This document shows positions 50,617 through 60,556 of a stretch of DNA of 64,000 nucleotides, in pieces. The notes under the pieces were generated by a model. That model searched no databases. It had not been told where the DNA came from and saw nothing but the letters and a program-made list of their open reading frames with translations. Numbering within the stretch: the stretch's first letter is position 1; every line of letters starts with the position of its first letter. Location: NCBI RefSeq assembly GCF_002911695.1, contig NZ_PQBS01000004.1:16001-80000 (forward strand), in the 5' to 3' direction. The DNA comes from Gracilimonas amylolytica (GTDB taxonomy: Bacteria; Bacteroidota; Rhodothermia; Balneolales; Balneolaceae). The position numbers and the translations under genes were made by a program.

Positions 50617-53256
50617 ATGCAACGTCTTACAAATTTCTTAATTACTTTTTTCATTTTAAGTTTTGTCGCCGCCTGTTCTTCCCTTCCTGAAAATGAATGG
50701 TACAAGCTGATACCTGAAAATTCCACCTTTTTGGTTGTACCTGATGATGGAGTAAATGTACAGGATATTCTCACCAAAGAGTATGCATCATTCCTCGATG
50801 ATATGACTCCTTCAGGTATTCAACAGATCGCCGGGTTGGGAGAAAACCTTGATTCACAGCTTACTCTAAAGGCCCTCGTTTTAAACCCGGTTACTTCTAC
50901 TGATTCTGAATTGCTTTACATTATTGATTTCAGTGACAGAGACCTTAATGACTGGGCCTCAAACTTTTATCAGCCGTTTACACAAAACAATTATCAGTTC
51001 AACGAAACCGTCATTCATCGTTTATTTTTTAACAGGGATGAATTGTATGCCGCTCAGGTTAATGGCAACCTGATCTTATCAAGATCCAGCCTATTGGTTG
51101 AGAACGCTATACGAAGTTACGCGGGGCTCTCTCCTGCTATCTCACTTGATTCTGAACCACCAAGCAACTCACTGGTTCTCAATACTCCAAAGCTCGATAA
51201 ATGGATCGAACAATATGCACAGGTGAGCAGCCGCCCCGGCCTTCTTAACTCTTTTGAAGGAACGGCTCCAACAATTATCAACACTCAGTTTGTGGAAGAT
51301 ACCACGGCTAATGTACAACTGTCCGGTACTATCCCTTTAACGGATTCTCGTTCTATTCTGGTGGATGCTTTTTCATTCGAAAATAAACCCATCACCTTAG
51401 ATCGACATATTGCAAGTAATGTAGCCTCGTTTGCGATCATGCGCCTCCCGGTGGTTTCAGTGCCTGCTGAGCCTGAAGAAGCTTTCATGACTCCCCTGGA
51501 TTCTCTGTTGACAAATAACGTGGATCTGTATCAGGAGATAGCCGCTACCTTGTCTTCAGAATTTGCCTTCGAATCATTTCCCGAATCCGGTCTTCTGGAA
51601 GAAGGAGAGTATTTATTTATGCGTAAGGTCAACAACCTGAGTAAACTGCGTCAGGAATTGTTTGAACTGAATAATGAGGGTTTTGTAGATCGTCAGGACA
51701 ATACCTATCAGATCAGCAGTCAGGTATTTGGTGAATTGATCGGCTCAGAATTAAGTAACCTGCGTGATTTCTACCTGGCCTTTTCCGGGGATGTCGTGGT
51801 GATCGCCAAGCGTAAAGGCTTGGCTGAAAGCGTCAATTCTGACCGCATCCGCCGTCGAGTGATCTACTATGAAGATTCCTACTCTGAGATGAGGGATCGG
51901 CTTCCTGAAGCTATCAGTGGTTTGGTATGGACCGACTCAAACGAATTTTTGAAATATATCACCCCTTATCTCAAGCCTGAGCATACAGCCGGTGCTGTAT
52001 TAAGCCGGTTTGACATTACAGCTATGGCATTTACCACAGGTAACAGTACTGTAGATTTCACTTTAAATACCTTCTCCAAAGAAGGTTCCAGCGTTCCTTA
52101 CGAAGAATTGTGGGTGGTACCATTATCGAATTACGATCTGAGTGGCACCCCGGTGCTGGGTGATCTGGTGGGAAGTTCCGCTGATGAGATCGTTGTATCA
52201 ACCCAAAACGGGCGTGTTTTGGCTCTTGCCATGGATGGAACCATTGCAATGGAAACTTCCACAGAAGGGCTGGAACCGGTCGGCAGTCCTGTTTTATATG
52301 ATTGGTATGGGAATAATCAACAGGTTGTACTTCAGGCAGCCGGTTCAAAGATCTTTGCCTGGAATGAAACCGGAGAACTGCTTCCGCGTTTCCCTATTGA
52401 CATGAACGAACAGATCTCAGCCCCAATCCTTGTACAGGATATTTTAAGAAACGGTGTTCCCGAAATTGTTGTAGCAACTCAAGACCGCAAAGTCCATGTG
52501 CTGGATGGCCGTGGTGATAACGTACGTGGCTGGCCACAAAACACTAACACTGTAGTGAACACTAAACCGGTATTCAGTTTAGTTGACGACACCTGGTCAG
52601 TTTGGGCATTTTCTGAAAATACCCTTCACAGCTGGTTGCGAAATGGAAATGCGCGACCGGGTTACCCTCAATTCATTAATGCTCCCTTTAGCGGTTCACC
52701 CATTTTATACAAAGATCAGATCATTGCCGGTGCAGCTGATGGGAATATCTATTCTATCGGTACAAACCCGATTTTCTCAGATTCATTAGCCTCAGTAGTT
52801 TCCGAAGATTCTGTGGGAATCCGTTCTTTATATGTAGCTAATAATGAGATCTCATCGGTTCAGATACAGCCTAATGTACTTCTTAAGGATTCAACGGACT
52901 TTTTTAATGAAGATCTTCTTGTGACTCAAAGCACGAACGGTTCACTCTTTTTATATAACAATAGCGGTAAACTGAGATATACAAAGAGCCTGGGTCAACC
53001 GGCCTCAGATACTTTTTCGCCTATCATTACAGATATCAATGCTGATCTGAACAGAGAAGTTCTGGCTTTAGCTGAGTTTGGCCGATTGTTTGCGTGGGAG
53101 ATCCTGACGGATAAGCGACTCTTCAACCTTCCAACTTCCGGAATGAAACATGCCTTGATCACGGATATAAACGGTGACGGGCTGAAAGAACTGATCGCGC
53201 AAACGAGGGAAGGCTTACGCTGCTGGACCATCAACAAACAGGTTACAGAAGAATAG
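50617..53256 (+). CDS. Lipoprotein with C-terminal beta-propeller (FG-GAP/VCBS-like)
   Basis: 879 residues from the ATG at 50617 (MQRLTNFLITFFILSFVAACSS), chosen because it gives a clean lipobox with Cys at position 20; an upstream ATG at 50560 adds 19 residues that would spoil the signal. Residues 30-500 form an unknown domain. From about residue 500 come repeated propeller blades: DEIVVSTQNGRVLALAMDGT, PEIVVATQDRKVHVLDGRGD, DQIIAGAADGNIYSIGTN, NREVLALAEFGRLFAWE and DINGDGLKELIAQTREGLRC. The last has the calcium-type DxNxDG turn. Outer-membrane surface protein, possibly adhesive; ligand unknown. It is divergent from the VWA gene (104-base gap to the chosen ATG). Confidence 0.82.
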   Translation: MQRLTNFLITFFILSFVAACSSLPENEWYKLIPENSTFLVVPDDGVNVQDILTKEYASFLDDMTPSGIQQIAGLGENLDSQLTLKALVLNPVTSTDSELLYIIDFSDRDLNDWASNFYQPFTQNNYQFNETVIHRLFFNRDELYAAQVNGNLILSRSSLLVENAIRSYAGLSPAISLDSEPPSNSLVLNTPKLDKWIEQYAQVSSRPGLLNSFEGTAPTIINTQFVEDTTANVQLSGTIPLTDSRSILVDAFSFENKPITLDRHIASNVASFAIMRLPVVSVPAEPEEAFMTPLDSLLTNNVDLYQEIAATLSSEFAFESFPESGLLEEGEYLFMRKVNNLSKLRQELFELNNEGFVDRQDNTYQISSQVFGELIGSELSNLRDFYLAFSGDVVVIAKRKGLAESVNSDRIRRRVIYYEDSYSEMRDRLPEAISGLVWTDSNEFLKYITPYLKPEHTAGAVLSRFDITAMAFTTGNSTVDFTLNTFSKEGSSVPYEELWVVPLSNYDLSGTPVLGDLVGSSADEIVVSTQNGRVLALAMDGTIAMETSTEGLEPVGSPVLYDWYGNNQQVVLQAAGSKIFAWNETGELLPRFPIDMNEQISAPILVQDILRNGVPEIVVATQDRKVHVLDGRGDNVRGWPQNTNTVVNTKPVFSLVDDTWSVWAFSENTLHSWLRNGNARPGYPQFINAPFSGSPILYKDQIIAGAADGNIYSIGTNPIFSDSLASVVSEDSVGIRSLYVANNEISSVQIQPNVLLKDSTDFFNEDLLVTQSTNGSLFLYNNSGKLRYTKSLGQPASDTFSPIITDINADLNREVLALAEFGRLFAWEILTDKRLFNLPTSGMKHALITDINGDGLKELIAQTREGLRCWTINKQVTEE

Positions 53257-53307
53257 TAAGAGAAATCAGATCTACTGAGTAACCGGACTATTAATTACTC
53301 AATTCAG

Positions 53308-54204
53308 TTACAGGATATCAGCCAGGGCTTCTTCGAGCTCCTCAAAGCGAAACTCGAACCCGTTAACCTGTAACTTTTTGGGTTGCATTCTGATGCTATC
53401 TGTTACAGGTTTGGAAGCTTCCCCAAGAATGATATCCAAGGCAAATTTAGGAACCCTAAACAGGGATGGCCTTCCCATAACATCACCCAATACTGCAGAA
53501 AATTCGTTCATGGTAACCGGGTTCGGCGATCCAACATTATAAGCACCTTTGATCTCACTGTTTTGCAAGGGAAAGATGATCGCCTTACAAAGGTCCGTCC
53601 TGTGCACCCAACTCATGTACTGTTCGCCATTTCCAATGGGTCCCCCCACAAAAAATTGAAAAGCAGGTATCATTTTTTCCAAAGCTCCTCCTCCTTTTTC
53701 GAGAACGATACCGATCCTTGGATTAGCAACCCTGATTCCCAATTCCAGAGCTTTATGCGATGCTTTTTCCCATTCCACACATACCTGTGCCAAAAAATCA
53801 TCGGAAGCAGGTTCGTCTTCTGTTAGTATATCTTCTCCTCTATTGCCATAATATCCTGAGGCAGAGGCTGAAACGAACACTTCAGGACGGTTTTTGGCTT
53901 TTTCCATTGCCTCTACCAACTGCTCTGTGGTTTTAACGCGGCTATCCATGATCCGTTTTTTAACCTCATCCGTCCAGCGCTGACCAAATATACTTTCACC
54001 GGCGAGATTAATAACCGCATCCACATCTTCCATCTCCGATACCAGGTCATCTTCCCATGATATGAAACGCTGATTCTGAGCGTTTTCATCCTCATATTTC
54101 TTCGGGCTTCTGGTGATGATCACAAGGTGGTGCCCTTCTTTAAGAAGCATGGTTCTTAGCTCGTTGCCTACAAATCCGGTTCCACCGGTGATAAGAATAT
54201 TCAT
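53308..54204 (-). CDS. TIGR01777-family NAD(P)-dependent epimerase-like protein
   Basis: 298 residues; extended SDR fold. N-terminal Rossmann motif MNILITGGTGFVGNEL, ADVDAVINLAGE region, YGNRGEDILTEDEPASDDFLAQVCVEWEK and the C-terminal DUF1731 domain (PSLFRVPKFALDIILGEASKPVTDS). This is the SDR39U1/YfcH-type group of unknown substrate. It ends a minus-strand run after the epimerase gene (51-base gap). Confidence 0.92.
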   Translation of the reverse strand: MNILITGGTGFVGNELRTMLLKEGHHLVIITRSPKKYEDENAQNQRFISWEDDLVSEMEDVDAVINLAGESIFGQRWTDEVKKRIMDSRVKTTEQLVEAMEKAKNRPEVFVSASASGYYGNRGEDILTEDEPASDDFLAQVCVEWEKASHKALELGIRVANPRIGIVLEKGGGALEKMIPAFQFFVGGPIGNGEQYMSWVHRTDLCKAIIFPLQNSEIKGAYNVGSPNPVTMNEFSAVLGDVMGRPSLFRVPKFALDIILGEASKPVTDSIRMQPKKLQVNGFEFRFEELEEALADIL

Positions 54205-54255
54205 TTTGTATCAATTAATTTTTGATTGGCACTTTTATAACCGTAAGAATGGCTC

Positions 54256-55293
54256 TTACCATTCATAATGCACTCCAAAACCCGGTTCATCCGATAATAT
54301 GATCCGCGATTTTTCATCAAGTAAAAGACCTGTAAATACATCATTCGAAATTAGCAGGTGACCATCCAGATCAACATATTTGGCCTCAAGCCCCAAAAGA
54401 GCCCCTGCTGCATTAGCAAGAGAACTTTCGATCATACATCCGATCATAATATCCAGTCCCAGTTTCTTTGCCTGAGTGATCGTTTGCCTCGCTTTATGGA
54501 GGCTTCCGATCTTCATCAGCTTGATATTAATGACGTCAAATGCTTGTGCTATGGCTTCCAGGTCCTCAGTTCCGGTAAAACTTTCATCTGCAGCGAGTGG
54601 CAACGGTGACCATTTTTTCAGTTCCTGCATTTTTTTAATCTCTGAGGAGGGCATTGGTTGCTCGATCAGTTCTACATTTTGAGTGGATAGAAACTCGATC
54701 TCACTTTTAGCCTGCTCCAATGTTTTCCAGCCCTCATTAGCATCTACTCTTAAAGGCTTATCTGTCACTTCCCGAATGGCTTTTATGATCTCACGGTCGT
54801 TATCTGTTCCTAATTTGATCTTGTAGATTGGATATTGACCGGCCGCCTTTATTTTCCTTTGCATCCGTTCCGGGGTGTCAATACCAATAGTATAAGATGT
54901 TATCGGACTAACAGGTGAATCATAGCCCCATAACTTCCACAATGGTTCACCCTTGGATTTGCCCCACCAATCGAGCCACGCCATTTCTAGGGCAGCTTTA
55001 GCTGCGTAAACAGGTGGCAGATCCAGCTTTTCAATTTTTTGGTGAACCTGAGAGACATCCGTCAGTTCTTCAAAGAAATCAAGCGGAAGTGATTCAAAAA
55101 AATCCAGTACTTTCTCTGATGTCTCATCATAACGGGTATTCGGGCCGGCCTCTCCATAACCGGTAATGCCATCTTTCCGGATCTTGAGAAACACATTCCC
55201 TACCTCTGATTTTGAACCCCTTGCAATGGTAAATACCTCCTTAAGTTTAAGCGGTATTAATTCCCACGAAAGGTCAAAATGTGACATAATCAA
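54256..55293 (-). CDS. Dipeptide epimerase (enolase superfamily, L-Ala-D/L-Glu type)
   Basis: 345 residues. Muconate-lactonizing-enzyme-like fold. Active-site residues: YKIKLGTDN (Lys-x-Lys), LRVDANEGW (metal Asp), VELIEQPMPSSEIKKMQ (metal Glu), LAADESFTG (metal Asp) and NIKLMKIGSL (catalytic Lys). This set matches AE epimerases that interconvert Ala-Glu dipeptides in cell-wall peptide recycling, but other dipeptide or N-succinyl substrates exist. It overlaps the end of cdsA by 20 bases and is translated from the same message. murI is elsewhere in the window and deals with the same wall amino acid. Confidence 0.88.
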   Translation of the reverse strand: MIMSHFDLSWELIPLKLKEVFTIARGSKSEVGNVFLKIRKDGITGYGEAGPNTRYDETSEKVLDFFESLPLDFFEELTDVSQVHQKIEKLDLPPVYAAKAALEMAWLDWWGKSKGEPLWKLWGYDSPVSPITSYTIGIDTPERMQRKIKAAGQYPIYKIKLGTDNDREIIKAIREVTDKPLRVDANEGWKTLEQAKSEIEFLSTQNVELIEQPMPSSEIKKMQELKKWSPLPLAADESFTGTEDLEAIAQAFDVINIKLMKIGSLHKARQTITQAKKLGLDIMIGCMIESSLANAAGALLGLEAKYVDLDGHLLISNDVFTGLLLDEKSRIILSDEPGFGVHYEW

Positions 55294-56095
55294 AATCCTG
55301 AATAAGCTTTATATATACATACACAGCAGGTGCAGCAAGAATAACGGCATCAAAACGGTCAAAGAATCCACCATGGCCTGGAAGCAAATTAGAGGAATCC
55401 TTTACCCCCGCCTTTCGCTTGATCTTGCTTTCGATCAGGTCTCCAAATGGGCCAAAAGTTCCTACCAGCAACACCAAAGGAAGTGCGAGCGTCAGGGTAA
55501 GTGTGGTTTCGATGGGAATGGCTTTCAGAGCGATCACCAACCCTAAAAAACATCCCAGATAACCGGAGAAGAAACCCTCCCAGGTTTTATTGGGACTGAT
55601 ACTTGGTGCCAGTTTGTGCTTTCCAAAATTCTTGCCACCAAAATAGGCAAATACATCTCCACCCCAGATCATTAGCATGGTGGCTACTGTAAGAACAAAA
55701 CCTGTCTCGTTCGAACCGGTATCACGGATCAACATCAGGCTTAACATCCCTATTGGAGCATATAATCCGGCAAAAAACGAGGTACTTAACTGACTGATAC
55801 ACTCTTCATTTTCACGAAAAGTTTGTACCGCAATAAAGATCAAAAAGATGCTCAACCCAACTTCGAAAGCGTATGGAAGCCCCGGGTACAGCATCACCCA
55901 TAAACCAATGGTATATGGGAAGTATTGATCGGTTGGGAGACCTGCACCATCCATTAATCGCATGACTTCCTGCTGAATGAAATAACCGATCAAAATAACG
56001 AAGGCTTTAAAGTACCATCCACCTATCCAGGTAAGAAATATGAATAGTATCGCCGCCGGAATTGCAAATAATATTCGTTTTGTGAGTTCACTCAA
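55274..56095 (-). CDS. cdsA: Phosphatidate cytidylyltransferase (CDP-diglyceride synthase)
   Basis: 273 residues, eight or so membrane helices. Makes CDP-diacylglycerol from phosphatidate and CTP for phospholipid synthesis. The family signature is complete at the C-terminus: GTFGPFGDLIESKIKRKAGV, KDSSNLLPGHGGFFDRFDAV. Membrane domain in the plasma membrane. The start ATG (MSELTKRILFAIPAA) is three bases after the DUF2007 gene's stop. It overlaps the dipeptide epimerase gene by 20 bases. Confidence 0.95.
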   Translation of the reverse strand: MSELTKRILFAIPAAILFIFLTWIGGWYFKAFVILIGYFIQQEVMRLMDGAGLPTDQYFPYTIGLWVMLYPGLPYAFEVGLSIFLIFIAVQTFRENEECISQLSTSFFAGLYAPIGMLSLMLIRDTGSNETGFVLTVATMLMIWGGDVFAYFGGKNFGKHKLAPSISPNKTWEGFFSGYLGCFLGLVIALKAIPIETTLTLTLALPLVLLVGTFGPFGDLIESKIKRKAGVKDSSNLLPGHGGFFDRFDAVILAAPAVYVYIKLIQDFDYVTF

Positions 56096-56098
56096 AGC

Positions 56099-56389
56099 CT
56101 ACTCCCCGGAATCGTTCTCCGGGTTGAAATCCGGATTTTCTTCTTCAAGTTCTTTTAAGGCCTTTATGGCTTTTTCCTTGTAATCAACGGGTACATATAA
56201 ATACACAAGGGCCATTTCACCCACTGTTAAACTGTAGGCGGAATCCCGCTTGGATAGAATATTTGAGGGGATCTTAAGATTTGAGAGATAGTTCTTGGCC
56301 ATCTCTACTTCCAGATCAGTGGTTGCCTCCATCACACATACCCAGTTATCAATGTCATTAGGTTTTGGGGTGTCAGAAAAAAATCCCAT
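56099..56389 (-). CDS. DUF2007-like small protein (putative signal-transducing protein)
   Basis: 96 residues. Shows the DUF2007 beta-alpha-beta pattern: CVMEATTDLEVEMAKNYLSNLKIPSNIL then LTVGEMALVYLYVPVDYKEKAIKALKELEEE. The acidic tail NPDFNPENDSGE is disordered. Family role unclear. Its ATG overlaps the CPBP stop by one base. Confidence 0.82.
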   Translation of the reverse strand: MGFFSDTPKPNDIDNWVCVMEATTDLEVEMAKNYLSNLKIPSNILSKRDSAYSLTVGEMALVYLYVPVDYKEKAIKALKELEEENPDFNPENDSGE

Positions 56390-57330
56390 TATTCGGCTCC
56401 TTTAATTTTGATCTGATGGAGATAGTATAATAAAAATGTGGTAGCCGCCACACTAAGAATGACCATCAGGATTGGAATATCCATTTCAGGTGATACCTGC
56501 TGATCCAGCATTTCCGGATAGTAGCTGCTGGCAATAACCTGCCCACCATTGTTGACAAAATGAGCCACCATGGCAGGAATCAGACTGTCTGATACATAGG
56601 TCAGGTAGGCTAAAAATATTCCCAAAGTTGCCAATGGTACGATGTTGGATATCTGTAAATGATAGGCTCCAAACAAAGCACCGGATATCAATATAGCTGC
56701 TGTAATGCCCCAGCTTTTTTCCAGTGCCCTCTGTACGTAACCCCGATACATGATCTCCTCACAAATTGCGGGAACCACTCCTATATGAAATACCCCCAAC
56801 AAAAGTGCATTGTCAGACTTCAGGAAGGTGGTGATCATTTCAGCCATCGTTTCCTGCATTTCGGCCATAACATCCGGTACAGGGACAAATGAGTTCAGCC
56901 ATCCCAGGAACAAGATAGTGGGTTGAGCAACCACAAATAAAATGGCGCCAACCAATGTAACATGCCAAACATTAGCAGAGAGTTTTAAACGAAGAAATTC
57001 CTTTCGTTCCCCTTTCACGGCATGCAATTTTACAAGCAGTAAAGTAGCCAAAGCCATGATCAGGATCTGACCGGAAGAATTTGCAAGAAACAGGATATCA
57101 AAATTAGATGACAGGTTTTCCATCATCATATTTGGATCCAGATCATCGGTAGTGAGTAAGATACCAAGTACCCCCACCACCGCACCAACTATATTAAATG
57201 CGATCAGGGCAATGAGTACCCAGCCGAATGCGACCGCCCAATGGGCAAAACCATTACGTTCTACCCATGGAATGTCTTGTTGTTCTATTGGTTGCTGAAA
57301 ATCTGTGCCTGAGTTTATGTTTTGATCCAT
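56389..57330 (-). CDS. CPBP-family intramembrane metalloprotease
   Basis: 313 residues, six or more membrane helices. Carries the Abi/CPBP motifs: AICEEIMYRGYVQRAL (EExxxR), LFGAYHLQIS (FxxxH) and VAHFVNNGGQV (HxxxN). These form the active-site zinc/glutamate cluster of Rce1-like proteases. It is in a five-gene membrane-protein run from DUF2085 to cdsA. The target is unknown; a prenyl-protein-type role is not expected. Confidence 0.92.
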   Translation of the reverse strand: MDQNINSGTDFQQPIEQQDIPWVERNGFAHWAVAFGWVLIALIAFNIVGAVVGVLGILLTTDDLDPNMMMENLSSNFDILFLANSSGQILIMALATLLLVKLHAVKGERKEFLRLKLSANVWHVTLVGAILFVVAQPTILFLGWLNSFVPVPDVMAEMQETMAEMITTFLKSDNALLLGVFHIGVVPAICEEIMYRGYVQRALEKSWGITAAILISGALFGAYHLQISNIVPLATLGIFLAYLTYVSDSLIPAMVAHFVNNGGQVIASSYYPEMLDQQVSPEMDIPILMVILSVAATTFLLYYLHQIKIKGAE

Positions 57331-57335
57331 TAATT

Positions 57336-57893
57336 TTATTCTTCAGAGGCAAATATCTTAGCCCCGATCATTCCTGTGATTGCGTTTACGATGCCAAGTA
57401 CAATAGCATTGATCAACACACCTAACGCTATTCCACCTAACGATTGCTGCTGAGCTCTTGTTTGTTCCATATTATCGATCGCATCATTCAGCTGAGCCTG
57501 TGGCATCCCGATCTGTTCCATGGAGTAGATCATGTTTTCATAAAAGTTTTCCATCAATGCCGGATCTATCATCATCCATAATTGGCTGATCACCGTTGCA
57601 AATATGGCTGCAACTGCCCCTGTAAGCAATCCGATAAGGGCTCCCTGCCCAATGGTAAAAGTTATATCAAAGGTCTTCGCATAATGCCGTGTTGCTATCA
57701 CACCACCTACTAATCCAAATAAACAGGTTAGCGGTAATGTTAGTCCGGAAACAACCATCAAAGTCATTGAAGGTTCAGCTCCGGCTACATAGTACATGAG
57801 TATGATCCCGAGTCCACCGGTTATAAGAGCTACTGTAAGAGCCCCGATCAGAACTGAGTTCCAGTAACTTGGTGATGTTTGTTCGTTATCCAT
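57336..57893 (-). CDS. DUF4199-like membrane protein
   Basis: 185 residues from the ATG at 57893 (MDNEQTSPSYWNSVLIGALT). A longer frame to 57986 adds residues unlike a membrane protein and overlaps the upstream gene, so it is rejected. Four membrane segments; charged middle with MENFYENMIYSMEQIGMPQAQ; end FASEE. Matches DUF4199 in layout and the GLGIILMYYV segment. Function unknown. Five bases separate it from the CPBP gene. Confidence 0.78.
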   Translation of the reverse strand: MDNEQTSPSYWNSVLIGALTVALITGGLGIILMYYVAGAEPSMTLMVVSGLTLPLTCLFGLVGGVIATRHYAKTFDITFTIGQGALIGLLTGAVAAIFATVISQLWMMIDPALMENFYENMIYSMEQIGMPQAQLNDAIDNMEQTRAQQQSLGGIALGVLINAIVLGIVNAITGMIGAKIFASEE

Positions 57894-57906
57894 ATTTGAT
57901 CCGTTG

Positions 57907-58353
57907 TTAGTTTGAGAAAAATTCATCATTAAAAAGTAGTGCCACTGATAGGCCAAACAATGTACCCAATGCCAGCCTAGTATCAAGTGTATTCGACCAC
58001 ATATCGAATAAGTTACCTGTTACGTCGGCCAAATTTAAAATAATAAGTCCAATTAACCATCCAATTTTCCATTTTAAAGAGATATTGATCCTTGAAAGAA
58101 ATGGGAGTAGTAACCATCCCGCCATAAATGCCCCATAAATTCCGATGCATCGGCTGCATACCGCCATTGGCATTCCGGATAAGTGGTAAGAACGATCACC
58201 CAACTGATGGCACAGCAGGTCAAATCCTTCATAGAGCCAGTAGAATTGAGAGGCATACTCTTGTCCATAAAGTCCGGGGCCAAGAGCCATGATGAATAGT
58301 GCAACAGCCGCCAAAGCCACAGAAATGTATAGCTTTCTGTTTTGGAACTGCAT
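57907..58353 (-). CDS. DUF2085-family membrane protein
   Basis: 148 residues from the ATG at 58353; a GTG three codons upstream (58362) is possible. Shows the DUF2085 Cys-rich motif: LLCHQLGDRSYHLSGMP then AVCSRCIGIYGAFMAGW (C..H..C..C). The two blocks may form a metal or heme-type site between membrane helices. Four membrane segments. The function of this family is not established. It lies between the thioesterase and the DUF4199 gene. Confidence 0.85.
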   Translation of the reverse strand: MQFQNRKLYISVALAAVALFIMALGPGLYGQEYASQFYWLYEGFDLLCHQLGDRSYHLSGMPMAVCSRCIGIYGAFMAGWLLLPFLSRINISLKWKIGWLIGLIILNLADVTGNLFDMWSNTLDTRLALGTLFGLSVALLFNDEFFSN

Positions 58354-58369
58354 GGGGTTCACAGAATGG

Positions 58370-58795
58370 TTAATGAGTGATTTTATTTATGAAACTCTCA
58401 GGAGCACGGCATGGGCGGCGACTTTCTGCATCCATGAAACACAGAGAAACTTCGCCTAAAATGTGAATACTGTCCGAGTCCTCAGTTGTTACCTCATAAA
58501 ATGTCTGAAGCCTTACTGAAGGAACATCAAAGACCATCACCTTGATCTGCATTTTCTCGTCATAAAGGATCGGTACCTTATACTCGATCTCAGTATGAAT
58601 GACAGGTAACATGACCCCCGATTCTTCCATTTCACGGTAAGACAATCCATAGGAACGGATCATTTCAGTTCGAGCCACCTCAAAGTATTCCAAATAACGA
58701 CCATAATACACATAACCCATTCGGTCTGTCTCGCCATAGCGGCTTCTGAGTTCATGGGTATATTCTATGATCGGTTCTTTTTCGGGAAACTTCAC
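58370..58795 (-). CDS. Acyl-CoA thioesterase, YbgC/4-HBT hot-dog family
   Basis: 141 residues. Hot-dog fold: RSRYGETDRMGYVYYGRYLEYFE is the active-site helix with the catalytic Asp; IEYKVPILYDEKMQIKV follows. Members hydrolyse acyl-CoA esters; in several species they work with the Tol-Pal system, which is absent here. Adjacent to accA (four-base gap), suggesting fatty-acid-related co-expression. Confidence 0.9.
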   Translation of the reverse strand: MKFPEKEPIIEYTHELRSRYGETDRMGYVYYGRYLEYFEVARTEMIRSYGLSYREMEESGVMLPVIHTEIEYKVPILYDEKMQIKVMVFDVPSVRLQTFYEVTTEDSDSIHILGEVSLCFMDAESRRPCRAPESFINKITH

Positions 58796-58799
58796 TTAA

Positions 58800-59756
58800 T
58801 TACTTCACCGTTTTCCATTGGCCCATACTCGCATATTTTTCAATGCGCTGCTCAATGAGCTTCTCCGGCTTCATTTTTTTCAGTTTCTTCAGGCTTTTCA
58901 GGATCTGTTTTTTAACCTCATCAGCTGCAGCATCGTGGTCACGATGCGCACCACCCAGCGGTTCAGGGATCACCCCATCAATAACTTTCAGTTCTTTTAG
59001 ATCCGGTGCAGTTAGTTTGAGAACCGCTGCGGCCTGTTCTTTGTAATCCCAGGTTTTCCAGAGAATGGAAGAACAGGATTCCGGGGATATAACGGAATAC
59101 CAGGTATTCTCCATCATATACACTTCATTACCCATTCCTATGCCGATGGCTCCGCCACTGGCTCCTTCACCGATCACGATAGTAAGGAATGGAACCTTGA
59201 GCATGGCCATCATTTTCAGGTTCTTGGCAATAGCCTCGGCCTGACCTCTTTCCTCAGCTTCAAGCCCCGGATAAGCACCCGGAGTATCCAGCAAAGTAAT
59301 GATAGGCACGTTAAATTTTTCGGCCAGCTTCATCAGGCGATAGGCTTTTCGATATCCTTCAGGGTTGGCCATACCAAACCTGCGGTACTGTCGCTGCTGG
59401 GTATCCCGTCCTTTTTGGTGCCCGATGATCATGACTGACTGTCCATCAATTGTGGCAAACCCACCAACAATGGCTTTATCATCAGACTGATATCGGTCGC
59501 CATGTAATTCCACAAAATTCTCAGTGATCTTGTAGATGTAATCGAGGGTATATGGACGATCAGGGTGGCGGGCTAATTGCACGCGTTGCCATCGCGTCAG
59601 GTTCTCAAAAATAGATGACCGAAGTTTTTCGACCCTTTTATTTAGGCTTTCAATTTCTTTATCAAGTACTCCATCACTTACATTTGAAAGCTTTTTAAGC
59701 TCCTCGATCTTGTTCTCGAGTTCTGCAATGGGTTGTTCAAAATCTAAATACTGCAT
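58800..59756 (-). CDS. accA: Acetyl-CoA carboxylase carboxyltransferase subunit alpha
   Basis: 318 residues; the alpha part of the carboxyltransferase that makes malonyl-CoA for fatty-acid synthesis. Shows [57 protein letters not shown] and [21 protein letters not shown] (oxyanion loop). The CT-alpha length is normal. The beta subunit gene is elsewhere. It heads a probable operon down to cdsA. Confidence 0.96.
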   Translation of the reverse strand: MQYLDFEQPIAELENKIEELKKLSNVSDGVLDKEIESLNKRVEKLRSSIFENLTRWQRVQLARHPDRPYTLDYIYKITENFVELHGDRYQSDDKAIVGGFATIDGQSVMIIGHQKGRDTQQRQYRRFGMANPEGYRKAYRLMKLAEKFNVPIITLLDTPGAYPGLEAEERGQAEAIAKNLKMMAMLKVPFLTIVIGEGASGGAIGIGMGNEVYMMENTWYSVISPESCSSILWKTWDYKEQAAAVLKLTAPDLKELKVIDGVIPEPLGGAHRDHDAAADEVKKQILKSLKKLKKMKPEKLIEQRIEKYASMGQWKTVK

Positions 59757-59824
59757 ATCTGCTTTTTAGGATTAATCTCTGTTAATATACGCAATCTTCT
59801 GTAGAGGTAAGAATTCAGAATAGA

Positions 59825-60553
59825 TCAAAGTGTTCCAAAGATACTGCTGAATTTTAAAGACCATACCCTCCATATGGCTTCACGAACAATGGCCTTCGAC
59901 ATTTTTGAAACGCCTTCCTCACGTTCACGAAACACAATGGAAACTTCTTTCAGTCGAAAACCGGCTTTCCATGCTCGGAAGTGAAGCTCGATCTGAAATG
60001 CATATCCGTTAGACCTGATGCGGTCAATAGAAATTTCTTCGAGTACTTTCCGGTGAATGCATTTAAAACCTGCTGTTGTATCAAAAATAGGTAGTCCGGT
60101 TATGGTTCGGGCATAAATATTGGCCCCATAAGACAGGATCAATCGGCTTAGTGGCCAGTTGATGATGCTGATCCCATTTGAATACCTGGATCCGACCGCA
60201 ACATCCGCATTTCCTGATCTCACTTCTTCAATAAGCCGGTCAACATCGTCCGGATCATGAGAAAAATCCGCATCCATTTCACAAACGTAGGTGTATCCAC
60301 GTTTTAATGCGAATTTAAATCCTCTTACGTAAGCCGTTCCAAGACCGAGCTTCCCTTCTCTTTCGATCAAATGAACCCGATCAGGATACTTTTCTATGGC
60401 ATTCCGAACATGATCGGCCGTGCCATCAGGAGAGCCATCATCAATAACTAATACATCAACTTTATTATCCAACACCATCAGGCGGGCAATGACCCGCTCA
60501 ATGTTATGAGATTCATTATATGTAGGAACAATGACCAGCGAATCACTCTGCAT
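59825..60553 (-). CDS. GT2 polyprenol-phosphate glycosyltransferase (DPM1/polyprenol-phosphate-mannose-synthase-like)
   Basis: 242 residues. GT-A fold: VIVPTYNESHNIERVIARL, DVLVIDDGSPDGTADHVR, CEMDADFSHDPDDVDRL (DxD) and AGFKCIHRKVLEEI. It would move a sugar from a nucleotide donor to a lipid phosphate on the cytoplasmic side. No C-terminal membrane helix is seen, so it resembles the short soluble type. The next gene upstream (sugar transferase) is three bases away, so both serve a polysaccharide or glycan pathway. Confidence 0.9.
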   Translation of the reverse strand: MQSDSLVIVPTYNESHNIERVIARLMVLDNKVDVLVIDDGSPDGTADHVRNAIEKYPDRVHLIEREGKLGLGTAYVRGFKFALKRGYTYVCEMDADFSHDPDDVDRLIEEVRSGNADVAVGSRYSNGISIINWPLSRLILSYGANIYARTITGLPIFDTTAGFKCIHRKVLEEISIDRIRSNGYAFQIELHFRAWKAGFRLKEVSIVFREREEGVSKMSKAIVREAIWRVWSLKFSSIFGTL

Positions 60554-60556
60554 ATG

